DNA of 64,000 nt, taken from the NCBI RefSeq assembly GCF_900172335.1, contig NZ_FWFX01000002.1, positions 186,001 through 250,000 of the forward strand. Direction: 5' to 3'. Under the pieces are notes generated by a model. That model had not been told where the DNA came from. It saw nothing but the letters and a program-made list of their open reading frames with translations, and searched no databases. Position 1 is the stretch's first letter, and the number at the start of each line of letters is the position of its first letter. Below, in pieces: positions 1-8,522 of this stretch. Both the position numbers and the translations under genes were made by a program. The DNA is from Roseovarius albus (GTDB taxonomy: Bacteria; Pseudomonadota; Alphaproteobacteria; Rhodobacterales; Rhodobacteraceae).

Positions 1-318
1 TCTAAAATTATCCGGGGCTATTTCATCCAGCGATAACACTTGGTTTCCCAATTTTTTGCGGAACTGGAGAACGAATGGATCCAATAGGTATGCAGCCTTA
101 AGATAAGCATTCAGCAAAACCCTTTGCGAGGCTTTGGAGTGATTGCCATATAGGGCGACAGGTGCGTTATTGTCAAAAAGAACTGTCAAGTACACGTTGT
201 CTGAATCGCAAAGAAAAGCGCAAAACTGACCTATTGTCTGCGGAAATTCAGGTGTGCCAATCGCGTCAACGCAATCGGCAATCAGCTTGGTTTCATCATC
301 GGAAAGTATCAAATCCAT
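1..318 (-). CDS. LuxR-family transcriptional regulator, N-terminal part (truncated by window edge)
   Basis: The minus strand is open from an ATG at 318 to base 1, giving 106 codons with no stop. The visible part is an N-terminal sensory region with landmarks I associate with Roseobacter LuxR-type solos: an AIGTPEF segment, YLLDPF near residue 83, and DEIAPDNF just before the edge. The C-terminal LuxR helix-turn-helix would lie beyond the left end and is not seen, so the family call rests on memory of the N-terminal pattern. It lies 45 bp downstream of the nitrilase-like gene on the same strand and may be co-transcribed with it. Confidence 0.6.
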   Translation of the reverse strand, partial: MDLILSDDETKLIADCVDAIGTPEFPQTIGQFCAFLCDSDNVYLTVLFDNNAPVALYGNHSKASQRVLLNAYLKAAYLLDPFVLQFRKKLGNQVLSLDEIAPDNFR

Positions 319-363
319 CCCCTAGATAATGTACTAAGCCAAGCCAAAACGAAAGCAGCGCAA

Positions 364-1125
364 CTACTCAAGTTGCTGAAGATCTGCGAGTTGAGTGGAA
401 AGTGGAATTCCATGTTTGCAACGACTGTCAGGTAGTTCTGCGATGTATAGTCCGGTGTTCTCTCGACTGGACACGAGGGAGCTACCATCAGATCCATATA
501 TGGAAGACATGCCTGTGTAAGAAATTCCCCCCTCTGAACCACTATAGTTTGCGTAGACAATGTTTATACCGTTTTCCGCTGCGCGGCTGGGCACCATGAT
601 CTGATTGACGTTTACAAATGGCATCATATTGGCTGTCGGCACCAGAACAATTTCCGCACCGGCGCGAGCAAGAGCCCGGACATGCTCAGGAAATTCAACG
701 TCGTAGCAGATTAGCAATCCCCATCGTTTGCCTCGATAGTTGAATGCCACGTAGCGATTTCCAGTAACGTATATCTCCTTCTCGCTGGAGCCAAAAAGCT
801 GGATCTTGCGATAGTGCGCTAGTGTGCCACCGTCGGGACCAATAACAACTGCAGTGTTGAAGACTTGTCCCAAGTTGTATTCAGGCAATCCAATTGTCAG
901 TGCTGTTGTGTAACGTCGACATAGTTTTGACAGGCGGTTTGCAACCGTGTTCCATTCAGCGGGCTTAGTTTGGGTTGTTGCCCCATACCCCGGTAGAAAA
1001 GCCTCGGGCAGCACGAGCATGTCGACTTTAGCGTCGGACGCCTCTCCGAGCGCCTTTTCGACTGTTGCCAGTCCCGCATGTAAATCACCTTTGGGGGATG
1101 GGCATTGGTAAAATCCAACAATCAT
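364..1125 (-). CDS. Carbon-nitrogen hydrolase (nitrilase superfamily)
   Basis: This 253-residue protein has the Glu-Lys-Cys triad of the nitrilase superfamily in order: Glu41 in LVLPEAFLPGYG, Lys107 in HYRKIQLFG, and Cys140 in LLICYDVEFPE. The family hydrolyses non-peptide C-N bonds in the cytoplasm, usually as oligomers. Length fits a stand-alone amidase-type member with no extra domain. The substrate cannot be read from sequence. It is followed after 45 bp by a LuxR-type regulator on the same strand, which suggests a small regulated catabolic or signalling unit. The function call is firm at superfamily level only. Confidence 0.85.
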   Translation of the reverse strand: MIVGFYQCPSPKGDLHAGLATVEKALGEASDAKVDMLVLPEAFLPGYGATTQTKPAEWNTVANRLSKLCRRYTTALTIGLPEYNLGQVFNTAVVIGPDGGTLAHYRKIQLFGSSEKEIYVTGNRYVAFNYRGKRWGLLICYDVEFPEHVRALARAGAEIVLVPTANMMPFVNVNQIMVPSRAAENGINIVYANYSGSEGGISYTGMSSIYGSDGSSLVSSRENTGLYIAELPDSRCKHGIPLSTQLADLQQLE

Positions 1126-1540
1126 GTCTCACAGCCACAAATGAGTAAAGGGAATACGTTTTTGTAAAGGGGCTGAGAAAACTTTTTTAGTGCAGTTAAA
1201 TCACTATCGCGTTCAATCGGATCTAGGGCACTTGTCGAATTCCATGTGTCTGTCATAGCGTATTTCCTGTTTTTGCCAAGGCTGGAACAGGAATCCAAGC
1301 TTGAGCTAATTGAAACTCTAGCAAAGCAAATCCGCCAGGTGCAGTTCCCATGAAGGGGTATGATCTCTTAGTAAGTGGGAATGGCGACTTGTTTCCAATC
1401 ACCAGTCTGACAGTGGCGCGTCAGTAATTTGGGTCGATCATTATACATCCGGAGACAAGATTATTTTGTTCAATGTCATCGCGGCAGGTTATGTCGTTGA
1501 GCGGATTGGCCCCAAACCAGAAATATATTCTTGCACCGAG
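1126..1540. other. Gene-poor stretch, no feature recognised
   Basis: These roughly 400 bases lie upstream of the nitrilase-like gene and beyond the 3' end of the small-RNA hairpins. The only open frame reaching in (1473-1715, plus strand) runs through the hairpin region and shows no family resemblance. No tRNA, repeat or clear promoter was recognised. The segment presumably carries the promoter of the leftward nitrilase/LuxR pair. Confidence 0.4.
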
Positions 1541-1696
1541 AATCAGAAACGGCGGCACCCGGGAGGAGGGTTGCCGCCGTTCTGATTACGTCCGGCCCAG
1601 GGAGGAGGAGGGGCCATTCGCAAAGGGGGTGGATCAATCTGAAAGGCAAATTGATCCGGTAACAGGCGCGGGAAGGGAGGAGGAGGATTGCGCCCG
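1541..1696 (-). ncRNA. CCUCCUCC-loop small RNA cluster (CcsR/'cuckoo' RNA type)
   Basis: Read on the minus strand just after the DUF1127 stop, the region folds into successive hairpins. Hairpin 1 (1665-1694) has a GGCGC/GCGCC stem and a loop with CCTCCTCCTCCC. A second hairpin without the motif pairs GGATCAAT (1631-1638) with ATTGATCC (1650-1657). Hairpin 3 (1594-1615) has a GGCCC/GGGCC stem and a CTCCTCCTCCCT loop. Hairpin 4 (1541-1587) has a stem of about 16 bp and a CCCTCCTCCC loop. Rhodobacter CcsR and the related cuckoo RNAs are stress-induced sRNAs with exactly this loop motif downstream of a DUF1127 gene, and are processed from the shared transcript. The motif resembles the anti-Shine-Dalgarno end of 16S rRNA. 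Exact RNA ends and the number of separate RNAs are unknown. Confidence 0.75.
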
Positions 1697-1711
1697 TATT
1701 CTGCTGTGGTC

Positions 1712-1918
1712 TTAACCGTAGACTGCTTCGCGTGCTGCGGCGTGAATGCCGGCGCGGTAAATGCCCATATCGGCCAGTGTCTTGCTGTCCAATTTGGACA
1801 GCTCACGCACGGTTGTGCGGTAGGCGCGATAATCGGCGACGTTCTGCATCAGCTTGTGAACGCCTGCGCTGATTTCAAGCGCGAGGCTATCGGTGCGGGT
1901 TTCGGTTGCGAATGCCAT
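1712..1918 (-). CDS. DUF1127 small protein, CcaF1-like
   Basis: This is a 68-residue basic protein whose C-terminal half matches the DUF1127 pattern (ELSKLDSKTLADMGIYRAGI). The ATG at 1918 is chosen because AAGGA lies 7 nt upstream; the frame is open further upstream but without a better start. In Rhodobacter sphaeroides the homologous CcaF1 binds RNA and helps mature the CcsR sRNAs encoded directly downstream on the same transcript. The same order (DUF1127, then CCUCCUCC hairpins) is seen here, so a joint role in post-transcriptional stress control is a reasonable inference. Confidence 0.85.
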   Translation of the reverse strand: MAFATETRTDSLALEISAGVHKLMQNVADYRAYRTTVRELSKLDSKTLADMGIYRAGIHAAAREAVYG

Positions 1919-2165
1919 GTTCTTCATCCTTGGGTCATGCGCCGAAAGTGGCGCTGTTGTTGAAACTGAAAATAGTCGAATGCTGCGGGTGCACAACGGA
2001 TGAGATCGCAATCCCGATATGCGTCACGCGCATGACTCTGCGGAGTTTGGCTGACCTTAGGTCATACCTCCGACACATTTGGTGAATTCTACGACATTGC
2101 GGCGTTGCCCCCTTGCAGAGCGGGAAAATTCTGCCACCTATGCCGCAAATGGATGGAGACCTGAG

Positions 2166-3257
2166 ATGAGCGACTTGAAACAGGATTTGCTGGCAGAGCT
2201 GAACCGACTGGAATTGCCGGGCGGCGGCACGCTGGTGTCGCGCGATATGGTGCGGGCGGTGTCGATTGAAGATGGCGTGGCAAAGTTTGTGATCGAAGCG
2301 CCTTCAGCCGAGATGGCGCAGCAGATGGAACCGCTGCGCGCGGCGGCGGAACGAGCGGCGCTGTCCGTTCTCGGGATCACCAAGGCAAGTGTCATTCTGA
2401 CCGCACATGAGGCGAGTCCAGTCAAGAAACCTACGGACCCTAAAGGACCGGCACCTAGCCTCAAGATGGGTGGTCACCCGACCGGGGGGGATAATTCCAT
2501 CCGGCCATCAGGGGTAAAGTCCATTCTGGCTGTGGCTTCGGGAAAAGGCGGCGTCGGCAAATCCACGGTGTCTTCAAATCTGGCTGTGGCACTGGCCAAG
2601 CAAGGCCGCAAGGTTGGCTTGCTGGATGCCGATATCTATGGTCCCTCGCAGCCGCGCATGATGGGGGTCAACAAGCGCCCGGCCAGCCCTGATGGCAAGA
2701 TAATCGAACCCCTGCAGGCCCACGGCGTGACGATGATGTCAATCGGGCTGATGCTGGACCCGGATAAGGCGGTGGTCTGGCGCGGGCCGATGTTGATGGG
2801 GGCGTTGCAGCAGATGATGTCTCAGGTCCGTTGGGGCGAGCTGGACGTTTTGATCGTCGATATGCCTCCCGGCACTGGTGACGTGCAACTGACCCTGTGC
2901 CAACGCGCGGCACCCACAGGCGCGCTGGTTGTTTCGACACCGCAGGATGTGGCCCTATTGGATGCGCGCAAGGCGCTGGATATGTTCAACACGTTGAAGA
3001 CGCCCGTGCTGGGCCTGATTGAAAACATGTCGACGTTCCATTGCCCCAAATGTGGGCACGAGGCGCAAATCTTTGGCCATGGTGGTGTAAAGGATGAGGC
3101 TGGCAGGCTGGGGCTTCCGTTCCTTGGAGCCTTGCCGATCGATCTCGATACTCGTCTGGCAGGGGATGATGGGACGCCGATTGCCGCGGGCGATGGACCC
3201 ATTGCACAGGCCTATGCGCAACTGGCGGATCGTCTGATCAAGGGCGGAATGGCATAA
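2166..3257 (+). CDS. apbC: Mrp/NBP35-family P-loop ATPase, Fe-S carrier (ApbC)
   Basis: This 363-residue cytoplasmic protein binds and transfers Fe-S clusters to target apoproteins. Residues 1-80 form the small MIP18/DUF59-like domain. The deviant P-loop GKGGVGKST is at residues 126-134, with NLAVALA and [12 protein letters not shown] following. The cluster-binding CPKCG pair sits in the C-terminal part. The start at 2166 follows GGAGA upstream and gives the usual length; an upstream in-frame ATG at 2079 would add 29 atypical residues. The next gene, a ferredoxin, is on the same strand, in keeping with an Fe-S theme. Confidence 0.95.
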   Translation: MSDLKQDLLAELNRLELPGGGTLVSRDMVRAVSIEDGVAKFVIEAPSAEMAQQMEPLRAAAERAALSVLGITKASVILTAHEASPVKKPTDPKGPAPSLKMGGHPTGGDNSIRPSGVKSILAVASGKGGVGKSTVSSNLAVALAKQGRKVGLLDADIYGPSQPRMMGVNKRPASPDGKIIEPLQAHGVTMMSIGLMLDPDKAVVWRGPMLMGALQQMMSQVRWGELDVLIVDMPPGTGDVQLTLCQRAAPTGALVVSTPQDVALLDARKALDMFNTLKTPVLGLIENMSTFHCPKCGHEAQIFGHGGVKDEAGRLGLPFLGALPIDLDTRLAGDDGTPIAAGDGPIAQAYAQLADRLIKGGMA

Positions 3258-3341
3258 GGCATGGTTTTTGTCGCAACTCTTTCAGATCTATGTCGCAAAA
3301 GGGGCTGGCCTCAAGGGCCGCGCTTTTGTAGGAACACCTGA

Positions 3342-3691
<350 letters not shown>

Positions 3692-3692
<1 letters not shown>

Positions 3693-4153
3693 TGCATCTT
3701 TGGGCGGTTTCGAGTGCTTGTGGCACTTTGTTGCGTGACCCTGCAATAGTGTTGAATAGAGGGCTGATAGCAGCTCTCTTTTTCTTTTGTGCGGTTCCTG
3801 CTGCCGGAGCGCAGGACCGTATTTCACCAGACGCATTCTTGGATCAGGTGGTCGGAAAAACGGTTACTTTCATCGACCGCGTTTCAAGACAGCGAACTGG
3901 AGTAGAGCAGTACCTGCGGCGGGATCAGTCCGTTTGGGCAGATGAGACAGGCCGATGCACCTATGGGCAAATCGAAATACGCGGGCCATATCTGTGCTTT
4001 CTCTATGAAGATTTCCCCGAGGCTGACAATTGTTGGCTTCCGCATATTCTTGAGGGGCAATTGACGGTTCTGTCCGGTAAAGACTGGCAGATCCAAATCG
4101 CATCAAAATACAGCGACGAGCCGGTCGTGTGCGAGGGCGTACCGATCTCATAG
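3692..4153 (+). CDS. Small secreted cysteine-containing protein (paralogue of the gene at 7937-8335)
   Basis: The protein is 153 residues long and not assigned to a named family. A hydrophobic segment (LIAALFFFCAVPAAGAQ) ends in an AxA-type site, so the mature part is probably periplasmic. Upstream residues 1-20 are unusual for a signal peptide, and the TTG or GTG just before LNRGLIAALF could be the true start. The mature part shares a pattern with the protein at 7937-8335: an EQYL or EEYL motif, one Cys, then LCFLYEDFPE...CW and a late EPVVC. The ATG overlaps the ferredoxin stop (TGATG). Confidence 0.7.
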
Positions 4154-4180
4154 TGGACAGGCGCGCGCTTGTCTTGAAGG

Positions 4181-5062
4181 TCAGCTAAGATAGAAGTTTT
4201 TGGGCGACAAGGGTTTGGGTGGCTCGAGCCCCAAATGTGGAGTCAGGCTGATCTCGATTGTGCGGCACATTGCATCCAACGGCAGGCCGTTCACAGTTTC
4301 CCCAAAGGGATCGGCCAGTTCTTCGGTAACCTCGGCCAAGCCAAAGAACATATACGCGACCACGCCAACAAATAACGGCGTCAGCCAACCTGCGCCTTCG
4401 AGCAGGCCAAAAGGCAGGAGCAAGCAATAGAGATAGGTCGTGCGGAAGATCAGCAAGGAATAGACATAGGGCAATGGTGTTGTGGCGATGCGCTCGCAGC
4501 CTGCTTGAGCGAGCGCGATGGAACCCAACCGTTCGCTCAGTGCTTTGCGGGCAAAGCCATCGACTTCGACCTGTGTGATCTCTGCACCCATCTGATTGAG
4601 CGCAGCGCAGGGGGGATGGGGGGCCTCGGCGAAATCGGTTTCGCACCAGTCTTTGGCGGCCTGCGTATCAGAGAGACGCCGCAGATTGATCCGGTGCAGG
4701 TGGACGAAGCCCAAGGCCAGCCGGATCAACCGCTCGCGGACTGCACCGTCGGGTAGGAACATCTGAGCCTCGCGCCCCAGACTGCGTAGATCAGCGACTA
4801 GTTGCCCCCAGAGCTTGCGCCCTTCCCACCAGCGGTCATAGGCGGCATTGTTGCGAAAGCCCAGAAATAGCGACAGGGCCACGCCAAAGACAGCGAAGGG
4901 CGCGGCGTTGGTGTGGGGCAGGGTGACGCCGTATTTGTCGATGGCCACCAAAATGGCGGCCAGAACGCTGACGCCCAATACACGTGGCAAAATGCGCGGC
5001 AGAACCGAGCCGCGCATGGCGAAAAGCAACTGCCAGAACCCGGGTTTGTCGCGTACGATCAT
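4181..5062 (-). CDS. Bestrophin-family (UPF0187) membrane channel protein
   Basis: This 293-residue integral membrane protein matches bacterial bestrophins (YneE type): an N-terminal helix after FWQLLFAMRGSVL, then LGFRNNAAYDRWWEGRKLWG, the most recognisable family signature, around residues 67-86. Bacterial homologues form pentameric ion channels, often cation-selective in bacteria. Length is usual. It lies between a convergent secreted protein gene and purD, with no functional link apparent. The ATG at 5062 is preceded by a GGAG-like stretch (CAGGAGCAACGCC). Ion selectivity is unknown. Confidence 0.9.
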   Translation of the reverse strand: MIVRDKPGFWQLLFAMRGSVLPRILPRVLGVSVLAAILVAIDKYGVTLPHTNAAPFAVFGVALSLFLGFRNNAAYDRWWEGRKLWGQLVADLRSLGREAQMFLPDGAVRERLIRLALGFVHLHRINLRRLSDTQAAKDWCETDFAEAPHPPCAALNQMGAEITQVEVDGFARKALSERLGSIALAQAGCERIATTPLPYVYSLLIFRTTYLYCLLLPFGLLEGAGWLTPLFVGVVAYMFFGLAEVTEELADPFGETVNGLPLDAMCRTIEISLTPHLGLEPPKPLSPKNFYLS

Positions 5063-5080
5063 GGCGTTGCTCCTGTCCTG

Positions 5081-6343
5081 TTACAAAGCTCGCCAGCCGA
5101 TGTCACGGCGGTGGAACCCTTGTGGCCAATCAATCTGATCAACCATGGCGTAGGCGCGATCACGCGCCTCTTGCAGGTTTGCCCCGCGTGCGGTGACGTT
5201 CAGTACCCGGCCACCAGTAGCGACGATCTGGCCATCGCGTGCGGATGTGCCCGCGTGGAACACCATATTCTTGCTGTCTTCAGGGCAATTGCCCAAGCCG
5301 TTGATCACTGTGCCCTTTTCGTATGATCCGGGGTAACCTTCGGCGGCGAGAACCACGGTCATCGCATGATCATCGGCCCAATTGACCTGTGCCTTGTCCA
5401 GACGCCCCTCGGCTGCGGCCTGCATCAGGTCCAGCGCCTGTGCGCCCAGACGCATCATCAGCACCTGACACTCTGGATCACCAAAGCGCACGTTGTATTC
5501 GACCAAGCGGGGCTGGCCGTCTTTGATCATCAATCCGGCGTACAAGACACCCTGATAGGGCATACCACGATCAGCCATCGCCTTCATCGTGGGGCGCACG
5601 ATTTCATCCATCGCCTTGGCTTCAATCTCGGCCGACAAAACTGGCGCAGGGGAATAGGCGCCCATGCCGCCAGTGTTGGGGCCGGTGTCGCCTTCACCAA
5701 CGCGCTTGTGGTCTTGTGCGGTGCCGATGGCCAGAACGTCTTCACCGTCCACTAAAACGAAAAGCGAGGCTTCCTCGCCTTCCATGAATTCTTCGATCAC
5801 GACCTCGGCGCCCGCGCCGCCAAAGGTGCCGCCGAACATGTCGTCAATGGCGGCAAGCGCTTGCTCTTCGGTCTCGGCCACGATTACGCCTTTGCCTGCG
5901 GCCAGACCATCGGCTTTGACTACAATGGGTGCGCCCTGTTCGCGAATGTAGGCCTTGGCCGCCTCGGAATTGGTGAAATGGCCGTAGCCTGCGGTGGGGG
6001 CCTTGGCCGCATCGCAGATTTCTTTGGTGAAATTCTTTGAGGCTTCTAGCTGAGCCGCCGCTTGCGAGGGGCCGAAGGTCAAAATGCCCGCTTCGCGCAG
6101 CCGGTCAGCTACGCCAGCCGCCAGCGGGGCCTCGGGGCCGACAATGACAAAATCAATCGTGTTTTCGCTGCAGAAGGTGGCCACGGTGGCCCCATCCTCG
6201 ATATCCAGTGCGGCGCATTCAGCAATCTGTGCCATGCCCGGGTTGCCAGGGGCGGCGATTAGTTTGTCGCATTTGGGGTTCTGCATGACCGCCCATGCCA
6301 GCGCATGTTCACGCCCGCCACTGCCGAGGATGAGAATATTCAT
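5081..6343 (-). CDS. purD: Phosphoribosylamine-glycine ligase
   Basis: PurD (420 residues) catalyses the second step of purine synthesis, joining glycine to phosphoribosylamine with ATP. The N-terminal MNILILGSGGREHALAW and the ATP-grasp segment VVKADGLAAGKGVIV are diagnostic, as is GEEASLFVLVDGE. The GPNTGGMGAYSPAP motif is also present. Length is typical. The gene diverges from xseA across a 94-bp gap, a common alphaproteobacterial pairing. The bestrophin gene follows 18 bp downstream on the same strand and may be read through. Confidence 0.98.
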   Translation of the reverse strand: MNILILGSGGREHALAWAVMQNPKCDKLIAAPGNPGMAQIAECAALDIEDGATVATFCSENTIDFVIVGPEAPLAAGVADRLREAGILTFGPSQAAAQLEASKNFTKEICDAAKAPTAGYGHFTNSEAAKAYIREQGAPIVVKADGLAAGKGVIVAETEEQALAAIDDMFGGTFGGAGAEVVIEEFMEGEEASLFVLVDGEDVLAIGTAQDHKRVGEGDTGPNTGGMGAYSPAPVLSAEIEAKAMDEIVRPTMKAMADRGMPYQGVLYAGLMIKDGQPRLVEYNVRFGDPECQVLMMRLGAQALDLMQAAAEGRLDKAQVNWADDHAMTVVLAAEGYPGSYEKGTVINGLGNCPEDSKNMVFHAGTSARDGQIVATGGRVLNVTARGANLQEARDRAYAMVDQIDWPQGFHRRDIGWRAL

Positions 6344-6437
6344 GTTCAGGGGCTCCGATCTGCTTGGCCTTGCTTGCCGGGCGTTCTAAGCTGGCTTGGC
6401 AAACGACACAAGACACCCCCGTCATAAGGCAGCCAAT

Positions 6438-7940
6438 ATGTCAGACCTGATCGACGACCCGCATCCGGGTCAGAACATGCCAGAATTCACCGTGTCCGAG
6501 ATATCGGGTGAGGTGAAGCGCACGCTTGAGGGCACCTTTGGGCGTATCCGGGTGAAGGGTGAAGTGGGACGGGTGTTCAAGGCGCGATCCGGGCATCTCT
6601 ATTATGACGTCAAGGATGACAAAAGTGTGCTGGCCTGCACCACTTGGAAAGGGCAGGTGTCCGGCTTGTCTGTGGTGCCCGAAGAAGGTCTTGAGGTGGT
6701 TGTCACCGGCCGTCTCACGGCGTTTGGGGCGCAGTCCAAATACAACATGAACGTTGATGAGGTCGCGGTTGCGGGACAGGGCGCGTTGATGGCGCTGTTG
6801 GAAAAGCGCAAAAAGCAGCTCGCCAGCGAGGGATTGTTTGAGGCGTCGCGCAAGAAGCGCTTGCCGTATCTGCCGGGTGTGATCGGGGTGGTCACCTCAC
6901 CCTCTGGCGCGGTCATTCGGGACATTCTACACCGGCTGCGCGACCGATTTCCGCGCAAGGTGCTGATCTGGCCTGTGGCAGTGCAGGGTGATCGCTGTGC
7001 GCCCGAGGTCTCGGCCGCGGTGCGTGGCTTTAACCAATTTACCCCGGGCGGAGCGCTTCCTCGGCCCGATCTGATCATCGTGGCGCGTGGAGGCGGATCG
7101 ATCGAGGACCTTTGGGGCTTCAATGAAGATTCAGCCGCCCGCGCGGTGGCTGAATCTGAAATTCCGGTGATCTCTGCTGTCGGCCACGAAACCGATACAA
7201 CACTGATTGACTATGTGTCCGACCAACGTGCGCCGACGCCCACAGCAGCTGCTGAGCTGGCGGTGCCGGTGCGCTTGGACCTGTTGGCCTGGCTGGGCGA
7301 GCAAGACGCGCGGCTGACCCATGCTTTGACATCCGGGTTGAGCCGCCGACAACAACGCTTGCGGGATCTCTCTCGCGCCTTGCCGCGCCCCGACAGTTTG
7401 CTGGAAGGGCCACGCCAGCGGCTAGACCTGCAGGCCGAGCGCCTACCGGCCATGCTCACCGGGCTGGTCCAGCGCAAACGGGTGCATCTGCTGGAACGCG
7501 CCGGAGCCCTGCGACCTGGTTTGCTGCGTCGTGGGTTGGACAATGACACGCGTCGGTTGGCGCAATTATCGGCACGTTTGAACCCTGAGGCGCTGCTGCG
7601 GGAAAACGCCCGCCGCCAAAAGGATTTGGCCCAGATTGGTGCGCGATTCAACACGGCAGCCACTCGACAAGTTGGTACATGGCGCGACCGGCTGGAGGGG
7701 TTGGAGCGCTTGCGTCAAACAGTTGGCTATGAAGCCACGCTGAATCGTGGCTATGCGGTGGTGCGCAAGGGTGACAAGGTGCTGACAACCAAGGAAAAAG
7801 CGCAAAAAGAAGCCGCGCTCGACGTGCAGTTCGCCGATGGTGTTCTACCGGTGCAGGTGGGTGGCAGCCCAGTCGCGAAGACAGCGCCTAAGCCTCGAAA
7901 AGCAATGCCGTCTTCAGACGATCAAGGCAGCCTATTCTAA
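6438..7940 (+). CDS. xseA: Exodeoxyribonuclease VII large subunit
   Basis: This 500-residue subunit of ExoVII degrades single-stranded DNA together with XseB (not in the window). The N-terminal OB-fold region carries VSEISGEVKRTLEGTFGRIRVKGEV, and the catalytic core has VGVVTSPSGAVIRDILHRL, ARGGGSIEDLWGFN and SAVGHETD. The long helical C-terminal region ends with a QGSLF tail. The start at 6438 has AAGG about 9 nt upstream; an in-frame start at 6396 would add 14 residues. The stop overlaps by 4 bp the end of the opposing gene at 7937. Confidence 0.97.
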   Translation: MSDLIDDPHPGQNMPEFTVSEISGEVKRTLEGTFGRIRVKGEVGRVFKARSGHLYYDVKDDKSVLACTTWKGQVSGLSVVPEEGLEVVVTGRLTAFGAQSKYNMNVDEVAVAGQGALMALLEKRKKQLASEGLFEASRKKRLPYLPGVIGVVTSPSGAVIRDILHRLRDRFPRKVLIWPVAVQGDRCAPEVSAAVRGFNQFTPGGALPRPDLIIVARGGGSIEDLWGFNEDSAARAVAESEIPVISAVGHETDTTLIDYVSDQRAPTPTAAAELAVPVRLDLLAWLGEQDARLTHALTSGLSRRQQRLRDLSRALPRPDSLLEGPRQRLDLQAERLPAMLTGLVQRKRVHLLERAGALRPGLLRRGLDNDTRRLAQLSARLNPEALLRENARRQKDLAQIGARFNTAATRQVGTWRDRLEGLERLRQTVGYEATLNRGYAVVRKGDKVLTTKEKAQKEAALDVQFADGVLPVQVGGSPVAKTAPKPRKAMPSSDDQGSLF

Positions 7941-8335
7941 ACCCCGATTTTGGGCCCCAGACACAGCAATGGCTCTGAGCTTTGTTCTACCTCGTAGAGC
8001 GTGGTGCTGGTCGGGTCGTTTTCAAACCGGGCCACCAGCCCGCCGCCGGATTGGGCAAAGCTCCAGCATTGCGGCTCGGGTGTTTCATCGTAGCGAAAGC
8101 AGATCAGATCGCCCTCAGGGTACCAATATCCTTCTTGGCATTCGCCATCGAGGAAAGACCAGCGCACCCGGCGGTTTTTTAGATATTCCTCGGCGCCATA
8201 GGCATTCCCATCCGAACCATAGTAGAAAGTCTTGGACTCGGTATAGGCTTCAAACTCCTGTGCACTCATCAATGGTTGGGCATTGATGGCCAGCGGCCAG
8301 CCAACCAAACAGAAGATAAATGCGCAAAATTTCAT
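7937..8335 (-). CDS. Small secreted cysteine-containing protein (paralogue of the gene at 3692-4153)
   Basis: This 132-residue protein has a clear signal peptide (hydrophobic CAFIFCLVGWPLAINA with an AxA-like cleavage site). The mature domain shares with the 3692-4153 product the order EEYL, a Cys in DGEC, LICFRYDETPEPQCW, and EPLLCLG near the end. The cysteines could form disulfides in the periplasm. No named function is recognised. The gene is convergent with xseA and overlaps its last 4 bp, and it diverges from the NuoE-NuoF-like gene. Confidence 0.75.
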   Translation of the reverse strand: MKFCAFIFCLVGWPLAINAQPLMSAQEFEAYTESKTFYYGSDGNAYGAEEYLKNRRVRWSFLDGECQEGYWYPEGDLICFRYDETPEPQCWSFAQSGGGLVARFENDPTSTTLYEVEQSSEPLLCLGPKIGV

Positions 8336-8522
8336 AACGTCAGCTCATCAAGATGTTACCGATAACCGTTACCGCGACCATTGTCCGGTTTCCTATCCAC
8401 GACATTGGTGCCGGATCGGGTGAATTTCCAGCGTTTATTAGGGACTTCATGTCGCTTTTGGTCTCGCCTTGGCGGCATCTCCCTTGTATCTGTGCAGGCC
8501 AGACAAAGACAGAGGGCATCTC

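Noticed and set aside
1473-1715. Plus-strand frame over the hairpin region
   Set aside because: It runs through three palindromes and the GGAGGAGG tracts, so its openness is explained by the RNA locus and not by a protein.
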